In this document: in pieces, positions 53,568 to 61,495 of the stretch
Layout of the letters: each line of letters opens with the position of its first letter
How positions within the stretch are numbered: position 1 is the first letter of the stretch
NCBI GenBank assembly: GCA_937873155.1
Contig: CALMVZ010000008.1
Coordinates: forward strand, 1 to 64,000
Source of the DNA: an uncultured Bacteroidota bacterium
Lineage (GTDB): Bacteria; Bacteroidota; Bacteroidia; B-17B0; Aurantibacillaceae
DNA: 64,000 bases
Reading direction: 5' to 3'
Position numbers and translations under genes: made by a program
Notes under the pieces: model-generated
Seen by the model: only the letters and a program-made list of their open reading frames with translations
Told to the model about the DNA's origin: nothing
Databases searched by the model: none

Positions 53568-54353
53568 TTAAGTGCTTTGTTTCATATTATCGGGTAAAAA
53601 TGTGAAAAAAGTGTCGCCTCTGAGCCCTAATCTCAGGGTTTCTAAAGGAATAACATCATCCACACCTATATTCCCAACGTTAACATTACTGCCAAAAAGC
53701 TTCAGGAAGTAAACTTGCTGCGGTTTTTGAGGGGTTTCCCAGATGATATTTTCGAGTTTTATTTTGTTAACGATACGGTTTATCAAAAGGGTATGGGCAC
53801 TTCCGTTCTTATGGAAAATACCAACATTTCCGCTTTCACGGGCCTCAGCAATTACCTGGCTGGCACCGGCATCCAATTCGGCCTGCATCATTTTTATCCA
53901 GCGGGCAGGGTGAATGATGACACCTTCTTCTTTAGAACCTACTTCCGATAATACTGTAAAGTTCTTCGCAAGTGTAGAAATGAATTCACATTTTTTATCA
54001 TGATCAATATTGATACTTCCGTCAGAAACTTCAGCAGAATCAATACCTAAAGAAGAAATGAATTTAAGATAATAATCAAATTTATTACGGATAACGAATG
54101 CTTCAAATAAAGTTCCGCCCAAATAAACTTTGATATTGTTCTTTTGGTAAAGTTTTATCTTCTCTTTAACATTCTTCGAAATAACCGAAGTCCCGAAACC
54201 TAATTTCACATAATCTATATAATCGGCACCCGTTTCCATCATATCTTCCGCCTGGCGCAAACTAATGCCTTTATCCATTACCATGGTAAGGCCTGCTTTA
54301 CGGGGTTTTACAGTACGGTCGGGTAAAAATGGTAGGTCTACAGTGTAAGCCAT
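53568..54353 (-). CDS. comA: Phosphosulfolactate synthase (ComA-like)
   Basis: 261 residues, the full length of the ComA family. Recognisable segments are RKAGLTMVMDKGISLRQAED, DYVKLGFGTS, IKVYLGGTLFE, EVSDGSINI, VLSEVGSKEEG and VIAEARESGNVGI. ComA adds sulfite to PEP, giving (2R)-phospho-3-sulfolactate, a coenzyme M intermediate in methanogens. In bacteria the same reaction may feed sulfolactate or cysteate, the latter a head group precursor of Bacteroidota sulfonolipids; that link is inference. The name is unrelated to competence ComA. It begins one base after the TPR gene. Confidence 0.9.
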   Translation of the reverse strand: MAYTVDLPFLPDRTVKPRKAGLTMVMDKGISLRQAEDMMETGADYIDYVKLGFGTSVISKNVKEKIKLYQKNNIKVYLGGTLFEAFVIRNKFDYYLKFISSLGIDSAEVSDGSINIDHDKKCEFISTLAKNFTVLSEVGSKEEGVIIHPARWIKMMQAELDAGASQVIAEARESGNVGIFHKNGSAHTLLINRIVNKIKLENIIWETPQKPQQVYFLKLFGSNVNVGNIGVDDVIPLETLRLGLRGDTFFTFLPDNMKQST

Positions 54354-54354
54354 A

Positions 54355-55761
54355 TTAATTTTTAAAAGAGTTTATTAATTCGAGCACTTCAGTATCTTCT
54401 TTTAACGCGGGTGAATATTCAAATATCTCGGTGTATTTATTAAAATCCATTTCAAGGGCTTTGCTTAAATTCTCCAAGCCTTCATTACGCTTTCCGGTTT
54501 CGATCAGTATCACACCTAAACGGTAATACATTTCTGCCACATCAGGGAAATATTTTATCCCTTCGCTTAATGTTTCAATACAATCTTTATAATAACCTGC
54601 TTCGTCGAGCAATTTCGCATAATCTAACCAAACATCAAAATCAGGATATTCAAGCTCGATCACCCTCTGGAATGCCATCGCAGCTTCTTCATGGAAACCT
54701 AATTTCTGCTGTACTTCTGCAAATACATACCAATATTCCGGTTCGTTAGGATTAATCTCTAATGCTTTTTTTATGTAGTGAATGCCTTCCGTTAAACGGT
54801 TCATGGCATCCAGGCAAACACCAATACCTAACCATGAATCAGCATGTGCCGCATCGATCTTAACACAACGGTTATAATTCTTTAAAGCTTCGTCAAACTC
54901 ATTTAAGTTCTCGTAGCATTCCCCAATATAATAATAAGTGTTAGCTTCTTTATTTTCGTGTTTAAAGGTCTCTTTGTAAACTTCAATAGCTTCACGGTAT
55001 TTTTCTAATTGAGCTAATGAATTCGCTTTATTGAAATAGGCTGAGCTGAATTTATCATTGATCGCAATAGCATAATCGTAGGCTTCGATCGCTTTTTCAA
55101 ACAAACCAAAACGGTTGTAAGCTAATCCTAAATTGAACCAGGCGTAATAGCTGTACGGGAATTCATCAATGTAATCAATAAAGAATGAGATAGCTTCTTC
55201 AGCTTTATTGGTAAGATCATAACACAGAGAAAGTTCATTCAATGCAACTTCATTCCTTGGATTTATCTTGATTGCTTTCTTTAAGTAATAGATCGCATCA
55301 TCCGGTTTATCCTCATTCAAAAATTCAACACCTAAGGCCAGGTAAACTTCATCTTTGAATTCGGCAAGCGGTAAGGCTTTTTTAAAATTCTCAATAGCCT
55401 GTTCGCCTAATCCCATCTGGCTGTAAATGTAACCGCGGGCCATGAACAGGTCGAAATTCGAACTTTCAATTTGCTCGATCTCATTCAGAAGCTCAAGCGC
55501 TTCTTTGGTATAATGCTGGCTGGATAAATACTGTGCCTTTTTTATTTTGATGCCGCTCGAATAGGGGAATTGTTTCAAAGCAAAATCGATGGCCTTTTTA
55601 ACCATATCATAATTAAGCCATTGAAAATAATATTCGATGATATCTTCTAATTCATCCGCATCGAAAAAACTTGCGTTACCATTGGCAAGCATGTCTTCAA
55701 AGCGTTTTAGAACCTCTTCAAAATCCTGTCCTTCAAAATCTTCTCCGTCAAACTGACTCAT
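54355..55761 (-). CDS. TPR-repeat protein
   Basis: About 468 residues from the ATG at 55761 (MSQFDGEDFEG); an extended frame to 55785 adds eight residues with no support. It lacks a signal peptide and is probably cytoplasmic. Eleven or so tetratricopeptide repeats (about 55-440), such as AIENFKKALPLAEFKDEVYL and GIHYIKKALEINPNEPEYWY, follow an acidic N-terminus. Such proteins are common in Bacteroidota and probably act as scaffolds. The last codons adjoin the phosphosulfolactate synthase start. Confidence 0.9.
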   Translation of the reverse strand: MSQFDGEDFEGQDFEEVLKRFEDMLANGNASFFDADELEDIIEYYFQWLNYDMVKKAIDFALKQFPYSSGIKIKKAQYLSSQHYTKEALELLNEIEQIESSNFDLFMARGYIYSQMGLGEQAIENFKKALPLAEFKDEVYLALGVEFLNEDKPDDAIYYLKKAIKINPRNEVALNELSLCYDLTNKAEEAISFFIDYIDEFPYSYYAWFNLGLAYNRFGLFEKAIEAYDYAIAINDKFSSAYFNKANSLAQLEKYREAIEVYKETFKHENKEANTYYYIGECYENLNEFDEALKNYNRCVKIDAAHADSWLGIGVCLDAMNRLTEGIHYIKKALEINPNEPEYWYVFAEVQQKLGFHEEAAMAFQRVIELEYPDFDVWLDYAKLLDEAGYYKDCIETLSEGIKYFPDVAEMYYRLGVILIETGKRNEGLENLSKALEMDFNKYTEIFEYSPALKEDTEVLELINSFKN

Positions 55762-55916
55762 AAATAGGCATTCGTGTTTACACAAAGTTAGGGTAATTTT
55801 TGGTTTTGGGCTATTATGTTTTTAACAGAAAAAACGTAAATAATGTCAATAAAAAAAGGCACTTAAAAATGGCAGTCATTTACAGGATGTTAACTTTACA
55901 CCAAAATTTTTTACTC

Positions 55917-57311
55917 TTGACACTAATAAAAAGTATTTCCGGATTCAGAGGTACAATTGGAGGAAAACCCAATGACGGATTAACACCGCTGGATATTGTA
56001 AAATTTGCTTCTGCTTACGGAGCATGGATCATTAAGAATGCAAGAGGGGGGACCCCCGCTGTTGTAGTTGGCCGTGATGCCCGTCTTTCGGGTGTAATGG
56101 TGAATAATATTGTTTGCGGAACTTTGATGGGATTAGGAATTGATGTGTACGATCTTGATCTGAGCACTACGCCTACAGTTGAAATGGCGGTTGCCGAATT
56201 AAAAGCTAATGGTGGAATCATTTTAACAGCCTCTCATAATCCAAAACAATGGAATGCTTTAAAATTATTGAACAGTAAGGGAGAATTTATATCGGAAGCT
56301 GAAGGAAAACTTATCCTCGATATCGCTGCGAAAGAAGATTTCTCTTATTGCGAGGTCGGACATCTAGGAAAATACATCCGTAAAGACGATCAGTTACAAA
56401 AGCACTTCGAGAAAATTCTAAAATTGCCGTATGTTGATGTAAAAGCGATCACTGCTGCAGATTTTTCAATTAGTGTTGATGCAGTTAACTCTTGCGGTGG
56501 TTTTGCAGTGCCTATGTTATTGGAAGCTTTAGGTGTGAAGAAAATTCACAAATTATATTGCGAACCGGATGGACATTTCGCTCATAATCCTGAACCTTTA
56601 CCTGAACATTTAGCGGATCTTTCATCTGTTGTATTAAAAACAAAATCCCATTTGGGAATCAGCGTTGATCCGGATGTAGATCGTTTAGCTATGGTTTGTG
56701 AGGACGGTGAAATGTTCGGTGAAGAATATACTTTAGTAGCAGTTGCGGATTACGTTCTGAAACACCATAAAGGAGGAAATACAGTTTCGAATCTTTCGTC
56801 GACACGCGCACTTCGTGATATCACAGAAAAAAATGGCGGAAAATATTCGGCTTCAGCCGTTGGTGAAGTGAATGTAGTGACGATGATGAAAGAAACTAAG
56901 GCCGTGATAGGCGGAGAAGGTAATGGCGGAATTATTTTGCCTGAATTACATTACGGCCGTGATGCTTTAGTTGGAATTGCAATTTTCTTAACTCATCTGG
57001 CTAAATACGGTAAATCGGCTTCTACATTGCGTGCTTCGTATCCTAATTATTTCATCTCTAAGAATAAGATCGAGTTAACTCCTGAAATTAACGTCGATAA
57101 AGTTCTGGAAAGCGTTAAAAATAAATACAAAAACCAGCCTGTAAATACTGTTGACGGGGTTAAGATAGAGTTTGATAAGGAGTGGGTGCATCTCCGTAAA
57201 TCCAACACAGAACCGATCATCCGTATCTATTCTGAAAGTGAAACTTTGGCTACCGCGGATACTTTGGCTAAGAAGATCATTTCGGATATTAAGGAAATTA
57301 TCAAAAATTAA
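55917..57311 (+). CDS. glmM: Phosphoglucosamine mutase / phosphohexomutase
   Basis: About 464 residues from the TTG at 55917, which gives LTLIKSISGFRGTIGG, the usual family start; the frame extends upstream to 55800 with unrelated sequence. The phosphoserine Ser106 lies in TASHNPKQWNALK, the metal loop is DPDVDRLA, the sugar-binding loop is GGEGNGGII, and the phosphate loop is RKSNTEPIIRIY. GlmM isomerises glucosamine-6-phosphate for peptidoglycan precursors. Phosphomannomutase activity is possible. Confidence 0.9.
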   Translation: MTLIKSISGFRGTIGGKPNDGLTPLDIVKFASAYGAWIIKNARGGTPAVVVGRDARLSGVMVNNIVCGTLMGLGIDVYDLDLSTTPTVEMAVAELKANGGIILTASHNPKQWNALKLLNSKGEFISEAEGKLILDIAAKEDFSYCEVGHLGKYIRKDDQLQKHFEKILKLPYVDVKAITAADFSISVDAVNSCGGFAVPMLLEALGVKKIHKLYCEPDGHFAHNPEPLPEHLADLSSVVLKTKSHLGISVDPDVDRLAMVCEDGEMFGEEYTLVAVADYVLKHHKGGNTVSNLSSTRALRDITEKNGGKYSASAVGEVNVVTMMKETKAVIGGEGNGGIILPELHYGRDALVGIAIFLTHLAKYGKSASTLRASYPNYFISKNKIELTPEINVDKVLESVKNKYKNQPVNTVDGVKIEFDKEWVHLRKSNTEPIIRIYSESETLATADTLAKKIISDIKEIIKN

Positions 57312-57317
57312 CGGTAG

Positions 57318-57464
57318 TTACCTCACCATCGCCGACTTGTCGGCGATGTGCTCTCCTCAAGGAGAGATGTATTCGTATTCAATAAGGAGCGTTTCTTTAG
57401 AACTCCCGATTCCTCCTCTCCTTGAGGAGAGGCAAGTCTTGGTTTACCAAGACAGGTGAGGTTA
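57318..57464. repeat. Nested palindromic (MITE-like) intergenic element
   Basis: Inverted ends TTACCTCACC (57318-57327) and GGTGAGGTTA (57455-57464), 9 of 10 paired. Inside, moving inward, are hairpins ATCGCCGA-CTTG-TCGGCGAT (57328-57347) and GTCTTGG...CCAAGAC (57436-57453), then CTCTCCTCAAGGAGAG (57351-57366) and CTCTCCTTGAGGAGAG (57416-57431), around a centre of about 49 bases. A half-copy with the same order of parts is at 59518-59576. Confidence 0.78.
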
Positions 57465-57557
57465 TCGTGAGGTCACGAATCCCATAATATTGACGATTTT
57501 TGGTTTAAAACATCAAAAAATACCCCGATATTTGCAGGACTAAATTTCATTTACAAA

Positions 57558-58700
57558 ATGAGCAAGATCTACCTCGATAACGCCGCTACCACTAAACTGG
57601 ATGATGAAGTATTGAACGCTATGTTACCTTACATGCGCGAAGAATTCGGAAACCCATCTTCTATACATTCATACGGACGAAAAACACGTACCGCAATTGA
57701 AACAGCGCGTAAAAGTGTGGCAAGGTATCTTAACGTTACACCTGCAGAGATATTTTTTACTTCAGGAGGAACGGAAGCAGATAATATGGCGATCTGCAAA
57801 GCAATCGAAGCTTACGGGATCAAACATGCCGTCTCGAGCAAAATAGAACATCATGCGGTTGAACATACGTTGTGTACACTTGAGAAAGAAGGAAAGATAA
57901 AAGTTAGCTGGGTGAATATTGATGATAAAGGAAATATCGACCTAAAACATTTAGAGGAACTTCTGAAAAATAATCCAAAAAGTTTGGTCTCATTGATGCA
58001 CGCTAATAACGAGATCGGAACCCTTCTTCCAATAAAAAAAGTGTCTGAGTTGTGCGAAAAGTATGATGCTTTGTTTCACAGCGATACAGTTCAAACAATG
58101 GGGCATTTTAAATTAGACCTTCAAAATATTAAAATACATTTCACCACTTGCGCCGGACATAAATTCCACGGGCCGAAAGGAATTGGATTTATTTATATCA
58201 ATCATGCAGTTAAAATTAATCCATTCATCAGTGGTGGTGCGCAGGAACGTAACATGCGTGGCGGAACGGAGAATGTTTACGGAATTGTAGGTTTAGCTAA
58301 AGCATTTGAATTAGCTAATGAGCACATGGAAGAACATCAAAGTTATATCCGTGGTTTAAAAAATTACATGATGGAGCAATTAAAATCTAACATTGAAGGA
58401 ATGGATTTTAATGGTGAGACGGGAGAGAACTCGTTATATACTGTTTTAAATTGCCGTTTCCCTTTGCACCCGGACGCAGAGATGTTATTATTTAATTTAG
58501 ATATCGCAGGAATTGCAGCTAGTGGGGGCAGTGCTTGCAGCAGCGGTAGTAACCAAGGCTCGCATGTATTGCGTGGATTAGGTATTGATATGAATCGCCC
58601 ATCGGTTCGTTTTTCGTTCAGTAAATACACTACAAAAGAAGAAATTGATATTGTGGTGAAGAAACTGAAAGAGATGTTTGCGGTTACTGCGAAGGCATGA
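57558..58700 (+). CDS. Cysteine desulfurase
   Basis: 380 residues, class V aminotransferase fold (NifS/IscS group). It starts IYLDNAATTKLDDEV. PLP-stacking His lies in SSKIEHHAVEHT, the Schiff-base Lys202 in CAGHKFHGPKGIGF, and the catalytic Cys327 in GGSACSSGSNQGSHVL. It moves sulfur from cysteine to a persulfide for Fe-S cluster and thio-cofactor synthesis. The short catalytic loop is NifS-like. No scaffold gene is adjacent; a convergent pair of small genes follows. Confidence 0.94.
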   Translation: MSKIYLDNAATTKLDDEVLNAMLPYMREEFGNPSSIHSYGRKTRTAIETARKSVARYLNVTPAEIFFTSGGTEADNMAICKAIEAYGIKHAVSSKIEHHAVEHTLCTLEKEGKIKVSWVNIDDKGNIDLKHLEELLKNNPKSLVSLMHANNEIGTLLPIKKVSELCEKYDALFHSDTVQTMGHFKLDLQNIKIHFTTCAGHKFHGPKGIGFIYINHAVKINPFISGGAQERNMRGGTENVYGIVGLAKAFELANEHMEEHQSYIRGLKNYMMEQLKSNIEGMDFNGETGENSLYTVLNCRFPLHPDAEMLLFNLDIAGIAASGGSACSSGSNQGSHVLRGLGIDMNRPSVRFSFSKYTTKEEIDIVVKKLKEMFAVTAKA

Positions 58701-58799
58701 TCAGGAAAAAAGCCTGGCGACGATTATTCCCAGAACAAACCCGGCTAACAACCCGTAACCTAAGAATTCCCAGCGACGGCTTTTCATATAAGTTCTCAT
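58701..58799 (-). CDS. Tiny single-pass membrane protein (32 residues)
   Basis: The ATG at 58799 overlaps the stop of the upstream 92-residue gene as ATGA. The peptide begins MRTYMKSRRWEF, has one hydrophobic segment (GYGLLAGFVLGIIVARLF) and ends at TGA just after the cysteine desulfurase stop. The positive-inside N-terminus (KSRR) predicts the tail in the periplasm. A second ATG is at 58787. The overlap and membrane-like composition argue that it is real; conservation is unknown. Confidence 0.6.
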   Translation of the reverse strand: MRTYMKSRRWEFLGYGLLAGFVLGIIVARLFS

Positions 58800-59074
58800 A
58801 ACAGGAAGTATGTATTTAAAGTATTTACGATGGAATCTTTATTTTCCTTTTTCTTTTTCTGCATTACGCCGAACCTGAAATTGCTTTCATATGGAATAAC
58901 ATCCAGAATTAATTGTTCTTCTTCATCGGTAGCTACTTCAACAAAAAAATCAAAGAGATTAAAAAAGCGGATGCATTTATTTTTTTCTGAATACATATCC
59001 AACAGAACGCCTTTCTCTAAAATGAGATCATTCTTCTTTGTATCGTCCAGTTTTATGTATTCTAATAAGGTCAT
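58796..59074 (-). CDS. Small protein of unknown function
   Basis: 92 residues, no signal or membrane segment. LLEYIKLDDTKKNDLILEKG, followed by a stretch of aromatic and acidic residues (RFFNLFDFFVEVATDEEEQL), resembles short conserved hypothetical proteins of Bacteroidota. It ends with an ATGA overlap into the tiny membrane protein gene, suggesting a two-gene unit. Confidence 0.75.
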   Translation of the reverse strand: MTLLEYIKLDDTKKNDLILEKGVLLDMYSEKNKCIRFFNLFDFFVEVATDEEEQLILDVIPYESNFRFGVMQKKKKENKDSIVNTLNTYFLL

Positions 59075-59237
59075 GTCCCAAAGTTAATTTTAAAAAAACG
59101 TCTCGCTGTTACCCGGATGTTACTATTTGTTAATTGTAAATAAATTTTCCACCCTTGAAATCCCCTAAATCTATTTAAGTGTAATAAAACTTAAGGTTAT
59201 TGTAATATAAAGTCAATACTTCGGTAATTCTGTGCAC

Positions 59238-59245
59238 TACCTTTG
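59238..59245 (+). promoter_or_regulatory. Putative -7 element for the small basic protein gene
   Basis: TACCTTTG fits TAnnTTTG and ends 11 bases before the first ATG (59257). No -33 TTTG at the standard distance. The preceding 180 bases hold nothing else recognisable. Confidence 0.4.
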
Positions 59246-59256
59246 TTCTTGTAAAA

Positions 59257-59490
59257 ATGAATCGCATGGGAACAAAAAGAACAAATGCATCTGTACGTAA
59301 GACGATAAACACGTCAAAAGGTTTAATCGGAATTAAAACATTACAATTACCGGGAGCCGTTGAGTTGAAACAGAATAAGAACTGGATCGATAAATGGATG
59401 AAGCAAAATGAAAGAATGAGTAAAATGAGGACTTCAAGAATTCATTTTTCAAAAACCCCGGGCCTGATCATGAACTGGTGGGAGAATTAA
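59257..59490 (+). CDS. Small basic protein of unknown function
   Basis: 77 residues, rich in Lys, Arg, Asn and Met. It opens MNRMGTKRTNASVRKTINTS and ends SRIHFSKTPGLIMNWWEN. No signal peptide or helix. A second ATG at 59266 is possible. The net positive charge could fit nucleic acid binding, but no motif is visible. Support comes from the putative -7 element and an open frame in an otherwise gene-free gap. Confidence 0.5.
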   Translation: MNRMGTKRTNASVRKTINTSKGLIGIKTLQLPGAVELKQNKNWIDKWMKQNERMSKMRTSRIHFSKTPGLIMNWWEN

Positions 59491-59517
59491 GTCGCTTTTT
59501 TAAGTAACGCAATTTTT

Positions 59518-59576
59518 CTCCCCTTTAGGGAAGAGCGTCTGATATTCCGGTTTACCGGAATCAGGCGAGAGTTGTT
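59518..59576. repeat. Half-copy of the nested palindromic element
   Basis: CTCCCCTTTAGGGAAGAG (59518-59535), then the hairpin ATTCCGG-TTTA-CCGGAAT (about 59544-59561), then CAGGCGAGAGTT (59562-59573). The order and the shared GGTTTACC loop and CAGG(T/C)GAG end match the right half of the 57318-57464 element. Confidence 0.65.
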
Positions 59577-59579
59577 TAA

Positions 59580-60044
59580 CTATCTCGTCAGCTCTTTAAT
59601 GACATCAGCATGTTCCGGAAATTCCTTCAACAAATTTTCTCTCTCCGCCATTTCAAAATCCGCAAAATCAAATCCGGGAGCAACAGTACAGCCTACTAAA
59701 GAAAAATTTCCTCCTGCTTTAACGCGTGATCCGAACCAATTACCGGCCGGAACACAATATTGAAAATTACCCGGGCCAAGATCCGTTATCTTTAATTTTC
59801 CTTCAGATGTTATCTCAATAACTTCCAAAGTATCGCCCGAATAAAAATGCCAGAGCTCATCACTTTTTATTTTATGGAATGCTGAAAAATTATTTTTCTC
59901 CAGCAAAAAATAAATTGCAGTACTGTAATTCCGTTCACCGTGTTTTAGTGAAATTTTTTCTAAACTTCTGTAAGTTTCTTTGTAAAAACCGCCTTCAGGA
60001 TGAGGTAGCAATGACAATGTTTTAATGTAATGTTGGGCGTCCAT
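59580..60044 (-). CDS. Cupin family protein (DUF985)
   Basis: 154 residues. LLPHPEGGFYKETYRS (about 12-27), STAIYFLLEKNNFSAFHKIK, DELWHFYSGDTLEV and LVGCTVAPGFDFADFE are the DUF985 (cupin_5) signatures, a single beta-barrel. Members are proposed epimerase-like or metal-binding proteins; function unsettled. The start is 220 bases from the divergent T9SS gene and its stop abuts the half palindrome. Confidence 0.93.
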   Translation of the reverse strand: MDAQHYIKTLSLLPHPEGGFYKETYRSLEKISLKHGERNYSTAIYFLLEKNNFSAFHKIKSDELWHFYSGDTLEVIEITSEGKLKITDLGPGNFQYCVPAGNWFGSRVKAGGNFSLVGCTVAPGFDFADFEMAERENLLKEFPEHADVIKELTR

Positions 60045-60264
60045 AAAACAAATATAACTGAAAACCTACGTCTTTATACTTAGCTTCGACTATTGATAGT
60101 TTAAACAGGTTGATTTAAATTTGAAATAGCAAAAATGCAAGTGGCTGAAGCAATACCTTTAAAAGTGGATATTACTGTTCCTTTAACGGGAAATTTGTTT
60201 TTTCGAAGAATTATTCTACTTTAGTATAAAGGTTCTTATTCTATTAATCCTAAAAAATAAATTC

Positions 60265-61431
60265 ATGAAGAAATTTTTACTCATTGTATTATCTCTAACT
60301 TATATCCAGAATGCTAAAGCGCAATGGATACCTCAAACAGCTCCGAGCGCCACGAATAATCTGTTCTCGGTATTTGCCTTGAATGGAACACAGGTGGCAG
60401 CTACAGGGTTTACCGGACCTATTCGTACATTGAATGGCGGTGTATCATGGACCCAAAACATTACCCTTGGTGGTGTAAACACATTTGAAGTACATACAAA
60501 GCATCCCACAAAATGGTATATCATGTGCCAGAATTCGAACTGGTTCATGAAAATGGGATTGAGCAGTACTACATTGCAAGGAGGTAAACCCGATAGTATT
60601 CTATCGCTGAATTTTAAAGATCAGGCTTGTGTAATTGCGGTAGGAACGGGTGGAAAAATAGAGGCAAGTTGTGATACCGGTGCTACATGGCAAGTGCGTT
60701 CTTCAGGAACAATACAGAATTTAAATGCAATATGGTTTTCCGATGCAGATTCTGCCTGCGCTGTAGGAAACAGCGGCACTATTAAACGGACAAAAGACGC
60801 GGGCCTGACATGGACCAATGTTGTATCAGGAATAAGTAATAATCTTAATGCGATCCACTTTCCAAATCCAACTGTGGGATATATTGCCGGCCAGGGAGGA
60901 AGAGTTTTGAAAACAACTGATGCAGGCGCAACATGGACCAATATGCCAACCGGGGTTCTGAATGGTTTGAATGGGATTTATTTTGTGGACCAGGATTCAG
61001 GTTATGTTGTTGGAACAGGAGGCTTGATCATGAAAACATTTAACGGTGGTGTGAGCTGGAATACTATGACTTCAGGCACATCACAAGCATTGAACTCAGT
61101 GCATTTTGCATCTCCTGTTGATGGCTGGGCGGTAGGCAATGCAGGAACGATCTTAAAGTATAACGGAAACGGAACTTTAGGAGTGAATTCAGCTTCTAAT
61201 GCTATCACTGATTTTAATTTCTATCCGAATCCTGCAAAAGATCTTATCATCATTAATAGTACGGTCAATACCGCAAGTATAAAACTATTTAATGCTATTG
61301 GTGAAATGGTTTATGAAAGGTTGACCGATAACGAGATCAAGGTCGACATCAGCAATTTCGCTCCGGGTATTTATTTCGCAGAGTGGAGGACAGGCGATAA
61401 GGTTGTTGTGAAGAAATTTGTGAAGGAGTAA
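60265..61431 (+). CDS. Ycf48-like beta-propeller protein with T9SS sorting domain
   Basis: 388 residues. Signal peptide (FLLIVLSLTYIQNAKAQ), then about six blades of Ycf48/BNR-like repeats, each with GTIxxTxDAGxTW and a following SNNLNAIHFPNPTVGYIAGQ type strand (about 30-300). The C-terminal sorting domain (about 315-388; FNFYPNPAKDLIIIN ... FAPGIYFAEW) marks T9SS export. Propellers of this class bind glycans or act as scaffolds; which applies is unknown. It lies convergent to the GH9 gene across a hairpin. Confidence 0.92.
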   Translation: MKKFLLIVLSLTYIQNAKAQWIPQTAPSATNNLFSVFALNGTQVAATGFTGPIRTLNGGVSWTQNITLGGVNTFEVHTKHPTKWYIMCQNSNWFMKMGLSSTTLQGGKPDSILSLNFKDQACVIAVGTGGKIEASCDTGATWQVRSSGTIQNLNAIWFSDADSACAVGNSGTIKRTKDAGLTWTNVVSGISNNLNAIHFPNPTVGYIAGQGGRVLKTTDAGATWTNMPTGVLNGLNGIYFVDQDSGYVVGTGGLIMKTFNGGVSWNTMTSGTSQALNSVHFASPVDGWAVGNAGTILKYNGNGTLGVNSASNAITDFNFYPNPAKDLIIINSTVNTASIKLFNAIGEMVYERLTDNEIKVDISNFAPGIYFAEWRTGDKVVVKKFVKE

Positions 61432-61450
61432 TTCATTTTTATTTACTCTT

Positions 61451-61484
61451 GCATTTCCCCTCCTTTTTTAAGTAGGGGAAATGC
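61451..61484. terminator. Hairpin between convergent T9SS cargo genes
   Basis: An 11-bp perfect stem GCATTTCCCCT / AGGGGAAATGC (61451-61461 with 61474-61484), 20 bases past the Ycf48-like stop and 12 before the GH9 stop. U-tracts are weak, so it may be only a shared barrier. Confidence 0.6.
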
Positions 61485-61495
61485 ATTCGTTCCAT

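Noticed and set aside
57172-57459. 95-codon plus-strand frame at the end of glmM
   Set aside because: Half of it is glmM in another frame and half is the palindromic element.
60135-60224. 29-codon frame starting MQVAEAIPLK between the cupin and Ycf48-like genes
   Set aside because: No membrane segment, overlap or promoter supports it; length is within chance.
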